Source of the DNA: an uncultured Alistipes sp.
GTDB lineage: Bacteria > Bacteroidota > Bacteroidia > Bacteroidales > Rikenellaceae
DNA length: 9,478 nt
Reading direction: 5' to 3'
Assembly (NCBI GenBank): GCA_958449275.1
Contig: CAUDHE010000087.1
Span: 1-9,478 of the forward strand
Under the pieces are notes generated by a model. It was not told where the DNA came from. It searched no databases and saw only the letters and a list, made by a program, of their open reading frames with translations. Shown here piece by piece: positions 1-7,049 of this stretch (positions are counted from its first letter, which is position 1; each line of letters opens with the position of its first letter). The position numbers were made by a program, and so were the translations under genes.

Positions 1-135
1 CTCGTCGAAGACATAAACACGCAGGTAAAAAAGATCGACGGAGTGAAATCGGTGAACATAATACTCACCTTCGAGCCGCCTTGGGACCGAAGCATGATGT
101 CGGAGGAGGCGTTGCTGGAGTTGAATATGCTCTGA
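1..135 (+). CDS. MIP18/SufT-type (DUF59) metal-sulfur cluster assembly factor, C-terminal fragment
   Basis: Frame 1 is open from the window edge to the TGA at 133-135 and gives the last 44 residues of a protein whose start lies outside the window. The fragment reads as the end of a DUF59/MIP18 domain: a helix followed by a GV-K-V-N beta strand (about residues 14-23 of the fragment), then the family's typical tail, TFEPPWDRSMMSEEA, ending in a short LELNML helix. Proteins of this family (SufT, Mrp N-terminal domain, eukaryotic CIAO2) help load or assemble iron-sulfur clusters in the cytoplasm. The conserved active-region Cys of the family would lie upstream and cannot be checked. It sits 41 nt before the DUF2851 gene on the same strand, so the two may be co-transcribed. 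Family call is fairly secure from the PPWDRSMMSEEA signature; a specific gene name is not justified from a fragment. Confidence 0.82.
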   Translation, partial: LVEDINTQVKKIDGVKSVNIILTFEPPWDRSMMSEEALLELNML

Positions 136-176
136 CGGAACAAACCGCACACACGACGACACCAACCCAATTACCC

Positions 177-1133
177 ATGATTCGAAAAAAACGAAGCCCA
201 AAAGACAAATCGCAGGAGGAGACTCCGCATATCGGTTGCTGCCAATATCTGTCGTCGCTCGACCCGCTGCACCGCACAGAGATCTACAACACGCTGGGCT
301 ACGAGCGTCTTACCCGCAAGAACCACGACGTCAATCGTTTCTATGCGGAGTGCCGCTCCGACTGGCCGCAGACGTTCTACCTGATGTTTCTGCGCACGCT
401 GGGCGACAGATGCAACAAGGAGGCTTTCACCACATTGGCCCGCACGGTGCCTTATGCGGCCATCATGCGCGAAAAACTCGTGCCCCGCAACGTCGAAGCG
501 ATGCTGATCGGGGCGTCGGGATTGCTGGACATGTATCAGCACGACGAATACATTCTCGATCTGAAGCGCGACTTCGCCTATCTGGCCAACAAATACGCCA
601 TATCGCCGATGTACATCTCGCAATGGTCGCTCGTAAAAGTACGTCCCAACAATCACCCCATACTGCGACTTTCGCAGGCGGCCATGTTCCTATCCTCGAT
701 GCGAAACGTAATGGATCGCATACTCGAATGCCGCACCGCGGGCGACGTCAACAACCTTTTCGGAGTACAGACCTCGAAATACTGGTACAACAAATACACG
801 CCCGCAACCGAATCGAAATACATATCGAAATACATAGGAAAAACCAAAACCGACTTGCTGGGTATAAATCTGGTGGTGCAGATGCAGTTCGCCTACGGCT
901 CCTACATCAACAACGAAACACTCAGAACCAGAGCAATGTCCCTGCTGGAGAACATACCGGCCGAAGACAATAAGATAATACGAAAATGGAACGTCGGCGG
1001 CAAGCCGGCGAAAACGGCTTTCGACAGTCAGGCGCTGATTCAACTCGACAACGAGTACTGCCAAAAAAAGAGTTGCGACATTTGCCCTGTCGGACGACGT
1101 ATAGCCGCTTGCGCAGCCGTGCCGCAAATATAA
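177..1133 (+). CDS. DUF2851 family protein, short form lacking the usual N-terminal region
   Basis: 318-residue protein of unknown function. The open frame extends upstream to ATG 81, but that would overlap the end of the preceding gene and adds 32 low-complexity residues unlike the family, so ATG 177 is chosen; no clear Shine-Dalgarno is visible. The body matches my recollection of DUF2851: a W-x-x-x-FY segment (residues 63-68), a helical block with VEAMLIGASGLL (106-117), KVRPNNHPILRLSQ (154-167), a YW pair (202-203), the LLENIPAEDN motif (256-265), and a C-terminal SQALIQLDNEYC plus CDIC cysteine cluster (Cys295, Cys300, Cys303) that could bind a metal. Family members I recall are about 420 residues, with an N-terminal part carrying GPDF and nVEiH-like motifs; that part is absent here and only about 20 basic residues precede the match. 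No signal peptide or membrane segment, so probably cytoplasmic. Likely in a transcript with the upstream DUF59 gene. Confidence 0.8.
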   Translation: MIRKKRSPKDKSQEETPHIGCCQYLSSLDPLHRTEIYNTLGYERLTRKNHDVNRFYAECRSDWPQTFYLMFLRTLGDRCNKEAFTTLARTVPYAAIMREKLVPRNVEAMLIGASGLLDMYQHDEYILDLKRDFAYLANKYAISPMYISQWSLVKVRPNNHPILRLSQAAMFLSSMRNVMDRILECRTAGDVNNLFGVQTSKYWYNKYTPATESKYISKYIGKTKTDLLGINLVVQMQFAYGSYINNETLRTRAMSLLENIPAEDNKIIRKWNVGGKPAKTAFDSQALIQLDNEYCQKKSCDICPVGRRIAACAAVPQI

Positions 1134-1146
1134 CCGGGCAACGACG

Positions 1147-1192
1147 CGACTCGAAATAGTCGTGCTGACCTTGCCTCGCGGAGGTCCGCGAG
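1147..1192 (+). other. Two small stem-loops after the DUF2851 gene
   Basis: Just after the DUF2851 stop there are two inverted repeats: CGACT (1147-1151) with AGTCG (1158-1162) around a 6-nt loop, and CTCGCGG (1175-1181) with CCGCGAG (1186-1192) around the loop AGGT. The second is a strong 7-bp GC-rich stem. Neither is followed by a T-run, so a classical intrinsic terminator is not shown; they could still stabilise the 3' end of the upstream mRNA. The rest of 1193-1324 holds no gene I can support, only a GCCGGCCGGCCG palindromic tract (1224-1235) followed by AT-rich sequence. Confidence 0.4.
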
Positions 1193-1324
1193 TAATTGCG
1201 TATGCCCATTCGCGATCCCGACAGCCGGCCGGCCGAAAACACAGCTTGCGAAAAAGACTTTACTCATTGATATTTCCGTTCGGAATCGAAAAAAATCCCA
1301 TTACCATTAAAATCAAGCACATAT

Positions 1325-1355
1325 TTTGTTGTTTGAAAAGAAATCTTTATTTTTG
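1325..1355 (+). promoter_or_regulatory. Predicted Bacteroidetes-type promoter of secA
   Basis: TTTG (1325-1328) is followed after 19 nt by TATTTTTG (1348-1355), an exact match to the TAnnTTTG -7 element of Bacteroidetes primary sigma factor promoters with the expected -33 spacing. Transcription would start near 1360, giving a leader of roughly 35 nt before the secA ATG at 1397. The only purine-rich patch in the leader is AGGAA at 1375-1379, rather far from the start, in keeping with the weak Shine-Dalgarno use of this phylum. A second TTTG at 1332-1335 is too close to be the -33 element. Confidence 0.72.
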
Positions 1356-1396
1356 TAAGATGTTAAAAACTTTCAGGAAAAACATATCAAAAAATT

Positions 1397-4300
1397 ATGG
1401 ATATAGTCAGTAACATAATCAAACTCCTTTTCGGATCCAAGACCGAAAAAGATCGCAAGCAGATAGAGCCCTACGTTCAAAAAATCAAGGAGATATACCC
1501 TACGATACAAAATTTGTCGAACGATGAACTGCGCGCCCTCAGCGCCGACCTGATGAAACGCATAGCCGATTTCATAGCCGACGACGAGGCGCACATCGTC
1601 GAGCAGAAAGCGCGTCTCGAACTGGCCGACACTACACTTGCCGACAAAGAGAAGATATCGAAAGACATAGACGCCACCACCAAGCGCATCGACGAAAAGA
1701 TCGAGCAGAAGCTGGACGAGATATTGCCCGAAGCCTTCGCCATCATGAAGGATACGGCGCGCCGCTTCACCGAGAACGACACGGTGGAGGTGACGGCGAC
1801 GGCATTCGATCGCAACCTTGCCGCCCATAAGGATTTCGTCACCATAGAGGGCGACAAGGCCGTTTATTCGACGCACTGGACGGCCGGAGGCAACGACATA
1901 AAATGGGACATGATCCATTACGACGTGCAGTTGTTCGGCGGCGTGGTGCTCCACAAAGGCAAGATCGCCGAGATGGCCACGGGCGAGGGCAAGACTCTTG
2001 TCGCCACACTGCCCGTATTCCTCAATGCCTTGGCCCGCAAAGGTGTACACGTGGTGACGGTGAACGATTATCTGGCCCGACGCGACTCAGAGTGGATGGG
2101 GCCCATGTATGAGTTCCACGGATTGTCGGTCGACTGCATCGACAAACATCAGCCCAATTCGGAGGCGCGCCGCAAAGCCTATTTGGCCGACATCACGTTC
2201 GGTACCAACAACGAATACGGTTTCGATTATCTGCGCGACAACATGGCCTCGTCGCCAAAGGATCTCGTGCAGCGCAAACATCACTATGCGATAGTCGACG
2301 AGGTGGACTCGGTGTTGATCGACGATGCACGTACGCCCCTCATCATATCGGGTCCCGTACCAAAGGGCGACGACCAACTGTTCGAAACGTACCGCCCCTC
2401 GATAGAAAATCTCTATAACCTTCAGAAGAATCTGGTCACCTCGCTCGTGGCCGAGTCGCGACGCCTTTTCGCCGAAAACAAACTCGACGAGGGCGGAGTA
2501 CTGCTTTACCGCGCGCACAAGGGTCTGCCCAAATACAAACCGCTCATCAAGTTCTTGTCGGAACCCGGTATAAAGACACAGTTCCAAAAAACCGAGAACA
2601 TCTACATGCAGGATAACAACCGTCGCATGCCCGAGATAGTGGACGACCTCTACTTCGTGATCGATGAAAAGCTCAACTCGGTGGAGCTGACAGACAAGGG
2701 TCACGACGCCCTTTCGAAACATTTCAACGAGGACGGCTTCTTCGTGCTGCCCGACATAGGCAACGAGATAGCCGATCTGGAGAAGAGCGAACTCACGGCC
2801 GAGGAGAAAGCGCAGCGCAAAGACGAGGTGATAAACGACTATTCGATCAAGTCGGAGCGCGTACACACGGTAAATCAGCTCCTGAAAGCATACTCTATGT
2901 TCGAAAAGGACGTGGAATATGTGGTAATGGACAACAAAGTGAAAATCGTCGACGAGCAGACGGGCCGTATTCTCGACGGCCGCCGCTACTCGGACGGCCT
3001 GCATCAGGCCATCGAGGCCAAGGAACGCGTGAAGGTGGAGGCTGCCACGCAGACTTTCGCCACCATTACGCTCCAGAACTATTTCCGCATGTACCACAAG
3101 CTGGCGGGTATGACGGGTACGGCCGAGACGGAGGCTTCGGAGTTCTGGAACATATACAAACTCGACGTGGTGGTGATACCCACCAACCGTCCCGTAGTGC
3201 GTCACGACCGCGAAGACTTGATCTACAAGACAAAACGCGAGAAATACAACGCCGTGATAGAAGAGGTGGTGCGTCTGGTCGAGGCGAAACGCCCCGTGTT
3301 GGTCGGAACCACGTCGGTGGAGATCTCGGAACTGCTGAGCCGCATGCTCAAGTTGCGCGGTATAAAACATAATGTGCTCAATGCCAAGCAGCACCAGTTG
3401 GAGGCGCAGATCGTGGCCGAGGCAGGTCGTTCGGGCCAGGTGACCATAGCCACCAACATGGCGGGACGAGGTACGGACATCAAGCTGACGCCCGAAGCCA
3501 AGCAGGCGGGCGGTTTGGCCATCATCGGTACGGAACGTCACGAAAGCCGTCGCGTCGACCGCCAGTTGCGCGGCCGTTCGGGACGTCAGGGCGACCCTGG
3601 ATCGTCGCAGTTCTTCGTATCGCTCGAAGACGACCTGATGCGTCTGTTCGGATCGAGCCGCATAGCCGCGCTGATGGACCGCATGGGAATCGAGGAGGGC
3701 GAAGTAATCCAGTCGAAGATGATGACCAATGCCATCGAGCGAGCACAGAAGAAGGTGGAGGAGAACAACTTCGGAATACGCAAACGCCTGCTTGAGTACG
3801 ACGACGTGATGAATTCGCAGCGCGAGGTGATCTACACCCGCCGTCGCCATGCTCTGTACGGCGAACGCATAGAGATCGATCTGAACAACATAATGTACGA
3901 CTATGCCGAGTCGTTCATGGAGTCTCACGAGGGCATGGACTACGAATCGTTCTCGTTCGAACTCATTCGCGAAGTGGCGCTCAAACCATCGTTCGACGAG
4001 GCGAAATACTCCTCGTCGAAGCCGCGCGAGATTGTCGAGATGATCGTCGAGGATCTGCGCACGCTTTTCGAGCGACGCGCCAAGGCCGTGGCCGACACGG
4101 TACGCAACACCATGCAGACCATTTACGAGGATAACAAGGACCACATGGATCGCGTGATTCATTTCCCCATCACCGACGGGCATTTGGGCTTCCATGTCCC
4201 CGTGGAGTTGCAGCGATGCAAGGACAGCGACGGAGCCGAGATATATAAGGTATTCGCAAAGATCGTGATGTTCACCACAATCGACGACGCATGGCGCGAG

Positions 4301-4690
4301 CATCTGCGCGAGATGGACGAATTGCGCCAAAGCGTGCAGAATGCCACCTATGAACAGAAAGATCCTCTGTTGATCTACAAACTCGAATCGTACAACCTGT
4401 TCTCGCGCATGCTGGAGAAGGTGAATCGCGAAACGCTCGCCATACTCGACAAGGCTTACATTCCCGTTCGCGAGAACAACCCCGAATCGGTGCAACAGGA
4501 GCGTCGGCAGCAGGCCAAAGTGGATGTCAACAAATTGCAGGCTTCGCGCACGGCGGCAGCTGCGGCGGCGGGTCGGGGTGAAAAGAGTAAACCCGCTCCG
4601 ATCAAGGTGGAAAAGAAAGTCGGGCGCAACGACCCGTGTCCGTGCGGCAGCGGCAAGAAGTACAAACAATGCCACGGTAAAATGATGTAA
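1397..4690 (+). CDS. secA: Protein translocase ATPase subunit SecA
   Basis: SecA is the ATP-driven motor that pushes unfolded preproteins through the SecYEG channel at the inner membrane. The 1,097-residue product shows all main parts: Walker A ATGEGKT (194-200, Lys199), the DEVD Walker B box (301-304) followed by DDARTPLIISGP, the preprotein cross-linking region, the second motor domain with TNMAGRGTDIK (687-696) and the QLRGRSGRQGDPG arginine-finger motif (723-735), the LLEYDDVMN scaffold helix, and a C-terminal zinc tail with Cys1081, Cys1083, Cys1092 and His1093. It is longer than the E. coli protein (901 residues): extra segments lie at about 60-107 (charged, coiled-coil-like), about 128-170 before HYDVQLFGG, and in the cross-linking domain (about 330-410). 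Such insertions are usual for Bacteroidetes SecA. An Ala-rich linker (about 1050-1065) precedes the zinc tail. Start ATG 1397 fits the typical short amphipathic N-terminus and the promoter upstream. Apparently monocistronic, ending in a hairpin. Confidence 0.98.
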   Translation: MDIVSNIIKLLFGSKTEKDRKQIEPYVQKIKEIYPTIQNLSNDELRALSADLMKRIADFIADDEAHIVEQKARLELADTTLADKEKISKDIDATTKRIDEKIEQKLDEILPEAFAIMKDTARRFTENDTVEVTATAFDRNLAAHKDFVTIEGDKAVYSTHWTAGGNDIKWDMIHYDVQLFGGVVLHKGKIAEMATGEGKTLVATLPVFLNALARKGVHVVTVNDYLARRDSEWMGPMYEFHGLSVDCIDKHQPNSEARRKAYLADITFGTNNEYGFDYLRDNMASSPKDLVQRKHHYAIVDEVDSVLIDDARTPLIISGPVPKGDDQLFETYRPSIENLYNLQKNLVTSLVAESRRLFAENKLDEGGVLLYRAHKGLPKYKPLIKFLSEPGIKTQFQKTENIYMQDNNRRMPEIVDDLYFVIDEKLNSVELTDKGHDALSKHFNEDGFFVLPDIGNEIADLEKSELTAEEKAQRKDEVINDYSIKSERVHTVNQLLKAYSMFEKDVEYVVMDNKVKIVDEQTGRILDGRRYSDGLHQAIEAKERVKVEAATQTFATITLQNYFRMYHKLAGMTGTAETEASEFWNIYKLDVVVIPTNRPVVRHDREDLIYKTKREKYNAVIEEVVRLVEAKRPVLVGTTSVEISELLSRMLKLRGIKHNVLNAKQHQLEAQIVAEAGRSGQVTIATNMAGRGTDIKLTPEAKQAGGLAIIGTERHESRRVDRQLRGRSGRQGDPGSSQFFVSLEDDLMRLFGSSRIAALMDRMGIEEGEVIQSKMMTNAIERAQKKVEENNFGIRKRLLEYDDVMNSQREVIYTRRRHALYGERIEIDLNNIMYDYAESFMESHEGMDYESFSFELIREVALKPSFDEAKYSSSKPREIVEMIVEDLRTLFERRAKAVADTVRNTMQTIYEDNKDHMDRVIHFPITDGHLGFHVPVELQRCKDSDGAEIYKVFAKIVMFTTIDDAWREHLREMDELRQSVQNATYEQKDPLLIYKLESYNLFSRMLEKVNRETLAILDKAYIPVRENNPESVQQERRQQAKVDVNKLQASRTAAAAAAGRGEKSKPAPIKVEKKVGRNDPCPCGSGKKYKQCHGKMM

Positions 4691-4698
4691 GTAATACG

Positions 4699-4729
4699 TT
4701 TAACGATTGTCGCAAAGGCAATCGTTAAA
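4699..4729 (+). terminator. Strong hairpin downstream of secA, possible terminator
   Basis: Eight nt past the secA TAA lies a perfect 11-bp inverted repeat, TTTAACGATTG (4699-4709) with CAATCGTTAAA (4719-4729); a G-U and a C-G pair extend it to 13 pairs with loop GCAAA. The outer A/T pairs supply a short U-like stretch inside the stem, but no T-run follows (the next bases are TGTATAAG). Its position fits a secA 3' end, yet it may work as an mRNA stabiliser rather than a terminator. Confidence 0.55.
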
Positions 4730-4763
4730 TGTATAAGACAATAAACAAATATACGAATTACCG

Positions 4764-4835
4764 CCATTCACCGTCGGCAGTCGGAATGCGTGAGCCTCGG
4801 CGAGCGGCAGTCCGCCGCGCGGAGGGGGGGGGAGC
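4764..4835. repeat. GC-rich intergenic element with G9 tract, possible dispersed repeat
   Basis: Between AT-rich flanks lies a block of roughly three-quarters G+C with overlapping small inverted repeats: GCGGC (4805-4809) with GCCGC (4814-4818), and TCCGC (4811-4815) with GCGGA (4819-4823), two alternative hairpins. It ends in nine consecutive G (4824-4832). There is no open frame that looks like a gene on either strand. Compact, GC-rich, palindrome-bearing intergenic blocks of this sort are often copies of small REP-like repeats, but a second copy is not present in this window, so this is a suggestion only. Confidence 0.3.
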
Positions 4836-4842
4836 GAACAAC

Positions 4843-4863
4843 CGATATTGCGCAGCGATATCG
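4843..4863 (+). other. Stem-loop in the leader of the deaminase gene
   Basis: CGATATTGC (4843-4851) pairs with GCGATATCG (4855-4863): nine pairs including one G-U, with a 3-nt loop. The right arm contains the palindrome CGATATCG. It lies 46 nt before the deaminase ATG and could be an operator or an mRNA structure; no clear TAnnTTTG promoter is visible between it and the gene, so the transcription start of the gene stays unplaced. Confidence 0.3.
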
Positions 4864-4909
4864 AAATGCACTGCAACGGTACTATTTCGAATAAATTAAA
4901 ATTTTCATC

Positions 4910-5347
4910 ATGGGATACGAAGAAGAGAAACAGCGGCAGCTCGACATGCGTTACCTGCGCATGGCGCAAATATGGGCCGAAAACTCCTATTGCGTGCGGC
5001 GCAAGGTAGGAGCGCTCATTGTGAAAGACAAGATGATAATTTCCGACGGCTACAACGGCACGCCGTCGGGATTCGAAAACGTATGCGAAGACGAGGCGGG
5101 AAAAACGAAAGCCTATGTGCTGCATGCCGAGGCGAACGCCATAACCAAGGTGGCGAAAAGCGCCAACAATTGCGACGGCTCGACGCTGTACATCACCGAC
5201 GCCCCCTGCATAGAGTGTTCGAAGTTGATTATTCAGGCCGGAATACGGCGCGTGGTATACATGAACGACTACCGTTCGGAAGAGGGGCTCGACCTGCTTA
5301 AGCGCGTCGGCATCGAGTGCGTGAAACGTTCGACAGACGAGGAATAG
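4910..5347 (+). CDS. Deoxycytidylate (dCMP) deaminase family protein
   Basis: A 145-residue zinc-dependent deaminase of the cytidine/deoxycytidylate superfamily, of the single-domain dCMP deaminase/ComEB type. In this group the enzyme converts dCMP to dUMP, feeding thymidylate synthesis in the cytoplasm. The catalytic core is clear: HAEANA (His72, Glu74 as zinc ligand and proton shuttle) and PCIEC (Cys100, Cys103 as the other zinc ligands). Upstream, VGALIVKD and SDGYNGTPSGF (45-55) match the substrate-pocket region of dCMP deaminases, and Cys59 with the following DEAG resembles the family's extra cysteine motif. Length is normal for the family. ATG 4910 is the first start in an AT-rich leader and gives the usual N-terminal helix (YLRMAQIWAENSYC). 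It follows secA by 219 nt and converges on the glycosyltransferase gene. Substrate could instead be another cytosine nucleotide, so no gene symbol is given. Confidence 0.93.
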   Translation: MGYEEEKQRQLDMRYLRMAQIWAENSYCVRRKVGALIVKDKMIISDGYNGTPSGFENVCEDEAGKTKAYVLHAEANAITKVAKSANNCDGSTLYITDAPCIECSKLIIQAGIRRVVYMNDYRSEEGLDLLKRVGIECVKRSTDEE

Positions 5348-5370
5348 GCGGTTGGCTCCCGTATTCCGCC
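5341..5370. terminator. Weak inverted repeats between convergent genes
   Basis: The 25-nt gap between the convergent deaminase and glycosyltransferase genes contains two mutually exclusive inverted repeats: GGAATA (5341-5346) with TATTCC (5362-5367), and GGCGG (5347-5351) with CCGCC (5366-5370). Position suggests a shared bidirectional end, but the stems are short, the loops long and no T-run is present on either strand. Confidence 0.22.
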
Positions 5371-5372
5371 CG

Positions 5373-6281
5373 TCAATCGACGTCGCTCCACAGACCGCGC
5401 GTTATCTCGCAACGCATGACAGCGAGATAACGTGCCTTGCTCCATCGGAACGTAAGCGCATACCAGCCGCACAAAACGGCAGTAGCCGCCCACTTCGCGC
5501 ACTCGGTAATGCGTACGCGACGCACTCGATGGTAAAATTTGGCACGCATCAACTGGCTTACGCCCACATTGTAGCTCAGCCGAGAGAAATATGAGCGAGT
5601 CAGCTTCTCGGGCGGAATTATATGATACATGACCGCTTCGGGTGCATAGTAATACGCCGCATCGGCCAAACGAAGCCTCTCAAACAGATCGCTCTCTTCG
5701 CCGCCCGTAAGCGACGCTCCCACCCTGCCGAGCGAAATATCGAATACTCCGTAGCGCTTCACCGCACTATGGCGCAACGCCATATTTCCGCCGCCGGGAA
5801 TACGGCCCTCGGGAAACGGACGAATGCCGTTGCCGAGATATAAAGTATTGGCTATGAGACGTTCGGTATAACGCGACATCCACGACGGACGCCCCGTGAC
5901 ATATTCCGCCACGATCGGGCCGCCCGCCGCAACCGCCTCGGGAACATTATCGAACAACGATATGTAGGCCGAGATAAATTCGGGGGCTATACGCTCGTCG
6001 TCGTCGATGATGGCTATATACTCTCCCGCGCTCTCGCGGATGCCTCGATTGCGGGCATAGGAGAGACCTTGGTTGGGTTCGTCGACCATACGCAGATTGA
6101 ATCCCGCATGCTCGGCGACGAATGCGGCAAAACGTTCCGAAGTATCGTCCGAGGAGTTGTTGTTCACCACCACGCACTCCCACTCCTCGCGGGGCGCATC
6201 CTGTCCGACAACCGAAAGCAGCGTCTCCATAAGACACGCCGCACGATTATAAGTGGCTATTATAAGTGAAAGTCTCAACAT
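5373..6281 (-). CDS. Family 2 (GT-A fold) glycosyltransferase
   Basis: A 302-residue inverting-type glycosyltransferase of the GT2 family, which transfers a sugar from a nucleotide-sugar donor, typically to a lipid-linked or surface glycan. Visible motifs: the N-terminal nucleotide-binding strand SLIIATYNRA (5-14), VVVNNNSSDDT (37-47), NQGLSYARNRGI (70-81), the metal-binding DDD at 93-95 in IAIIDDDER, GGGNMALR (163-170), and the acceptor-side GGEESDLFERL (193-203) with His220 downstream. A hydrophobic stretch near the C-terminus (about 264-279, flanked by basic residues) may anchor the protein at the inner membrane face. The ATG at 6281 starts directly on the first beta strand, as is normal. 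It is the last gene of the minus-strand block, 235 nt downstream of ssb. Donor and acceptor cannot be read from the sequence; no other polysaccharide genes lie next to it, so it could act in lipopolysaccharide or other envelope glycan synthesis, an inference from lpxK two genes upstream only. Confidence 0.92.
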   Translation of the reverse strand: MLRLSLIIATYNRAACLMETLLSVVGQDAPREEWECVVVNNNSSDDTSERFAAFVAEHAGFNLRMVDEPNQGLSYARNRGIRESAGEYIAIIDDDERIAPEFISAYISLFDNVPEAVAAGGPIVAEYVTGRPSWMSRYTERLIANTLYLGNGIRPFPEGRIPGGGNMALRHSAVKRYGVFDISLGRVGASLTGGEESDLFERLRLADAAYYYAPEAVMYHIIPPEKLTRSYFSRLSYNVGVSQLMRAKFYHRVRRVRITECAKWAATAVLCGWYALTFRWSKARYLAVMRCEITRGLWSDVD

Positions 6282-6331
6282 AAATCCCGCCTCGTTCGAT
6301 ATTCCACACTTTTTTCAGATAATTATACATT

Positions 6332-6360
6332 TCAATATACCGACATCACGGCATTGCAAA
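6332..6360 (-). promoter_or_regulatory. Possible promoter of the glycosyltransferase gene
   Basis: On the minus strand TTTG (6360-6357) is followed after 17 nt by TATATTGA (6339-6332), an imperfect match to TAnnTTTG. Spacing is a little short and the -7 element lacks one T, so support is modest. It would start transcription about 45-50 nt upstream of the ATG at 6281, inside an AT-rich stretch (6301-6340) that otherwise has no feature. Confidence 0.38.
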
Positions 6361-6384
6361 GCCGAATCCTTATGATCGTCGACC

Positions 6385-6437
6385 CGCGGCCCGTTGCCGC
6401 GTCAGCATGTCTGCCCCTCCGCTAATCTCCTCGGAGG
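6385..6437 (-). other. Stem-loops in the ssb-glycosyltransferase spacer
   Basis: The 235-nt gap between ssb and the glycosyltransferase gene holds no credible coding frame. It has two inverted repeats: CCTCCG (6416-6421) with CGGAGG (6432-6437), loop 10 nt, and CGCGGC (6385-6390) with GCCGCG (6396-6401), loop 5 nt. They lie 80-130 nt past the ssb stop in the direction of transcription. Neither has a following T-run on the minus strand, so they are candidate transcript-end or attenuating structures rather than proven terminators. Confidence 0.33.
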
Positions 6438-6516
6438 TGAACTCGGGTCATCGCACCCCGAATATGACGCATTAAAGCAGCGTTTACCGCACGGTACTCG
6501 GACAGACAACCGTATG

Positions 6517-7023
6517 TCAGAACGGCAAATCGTCGGGATCGTCGTCGGTCGCGGGAATCGACTGCGAAGCCGAAGCGGCACTGCCCTGCGGCTGTTGCGG
6601 ACGGGCCGAAACACCTCCGCCGTATGACTGCTGACCTCCCGAATAAGGAGTACCCGCAGCCCCCTGCTGCTGCGACCCGCCCTGCGCATTGTCGCCGCGA
6701 CGACCGAGAAGTTTCATGTCGTCGGCCAGAATCTCGGTAGTATAACGCTTTATATTATCCTTATCCACCCACTCGCGGGTACGCAGACGGCCTTCGATAT
6801 AGAGTTGCGAACCTTTGCGCACGAAACGGTCGACCACATCGGCCAAACCGCGCCACAGAGTGATGGTATGCCACTCGGTGAGTTCCTTGGTCTCGTTCGA
6901 CTGACGGTCGTAGATACGTTCGGTGGTGGCCAGACGCACGCGGGCCACTTTCACGCCCGATTCGGTGGTGCGCACCTCGGGATCGATGCCCACATTGCCC
7001 ACCAATATAACTTTGTTTATCAT
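6517..7023 (-). CDS. ssb: Single-stranded DNA-binding protein SSB
   Basis: SSB coats single-stranded DNA during replication, repair and recombination and recruits partner proteins through its C-terminal tip. The 168-residue product has an N-terminal OB fold (about 1-107) beginning MINKVILVGNVGIDPEVR, with EWHTITLWRGLADVVDRFVRKG (50-71) and LYIEGRLRTREW (74-85) as the diagnostic strands; a flexible linker rich in Gly, Gln, Ser and Ala (about 110-157); and an acidic tip ending DDDPDDLPF (160-168), the form bound by SSB-interacting proteins. Length is normal for bacterial SSB, so this is the chromosomal-type protein rather than a tip-less plasmid or phage version. The ATG at 7023 gives the canonical N-terminus. 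It lies 26 nt downstream of lpxK with no good promoter in the gap, so it is probably read through from the lpxK promoter. Confidence 0.98.
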   Translation of the reverse strand: MINKVILVGNVGIDPEVRTTESGVKVARVRLATTERIYDRQSNETKELTEWHTITLWRGLADVVDRFVRKGSQLYIEGRLRTREWVDKDNIKRYTTEILADDMKLLGRRGDNAQGGSQQQGAAGTPYSGGQQSYGGGVSARPQQPQGSAASASQSIPATDDDPDDLPF

Positions 7024-7049
7024 GATATAACGTTAATGTAAAGTATACG

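Noticed and set aside
81..176. Upstream extension of the DUF2851 frame to ATG 81
   Set aside because: It would overlap the DUF59 gene by 55 nt and adds residues that do not look like the family; ATG 177 is the better start.
1162..1413. 83-codon plus-strand frame in the spacer before secA
   Set aside because: It spans the secA promoter and overlaps the secA start, has no recognisable domain and an arbitrary composition.
2087..4675. Very long open frame (862 codons) on the minus strand opposite secA
   Set aside because: It lies wholly antisense to a clear secA, its product is of odd His/Leu/Val-rich composition with no recognisable domain, and such frames are common opposite GC-rich genes with strong codon bias.
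4700..5125. Minus-strand frame covering the GC-rich element and the start of the deaminase gene
   Set aside because: Antisense to the deaminase coding region; the Pro-run comes from the G9 tract and no domain is seen.
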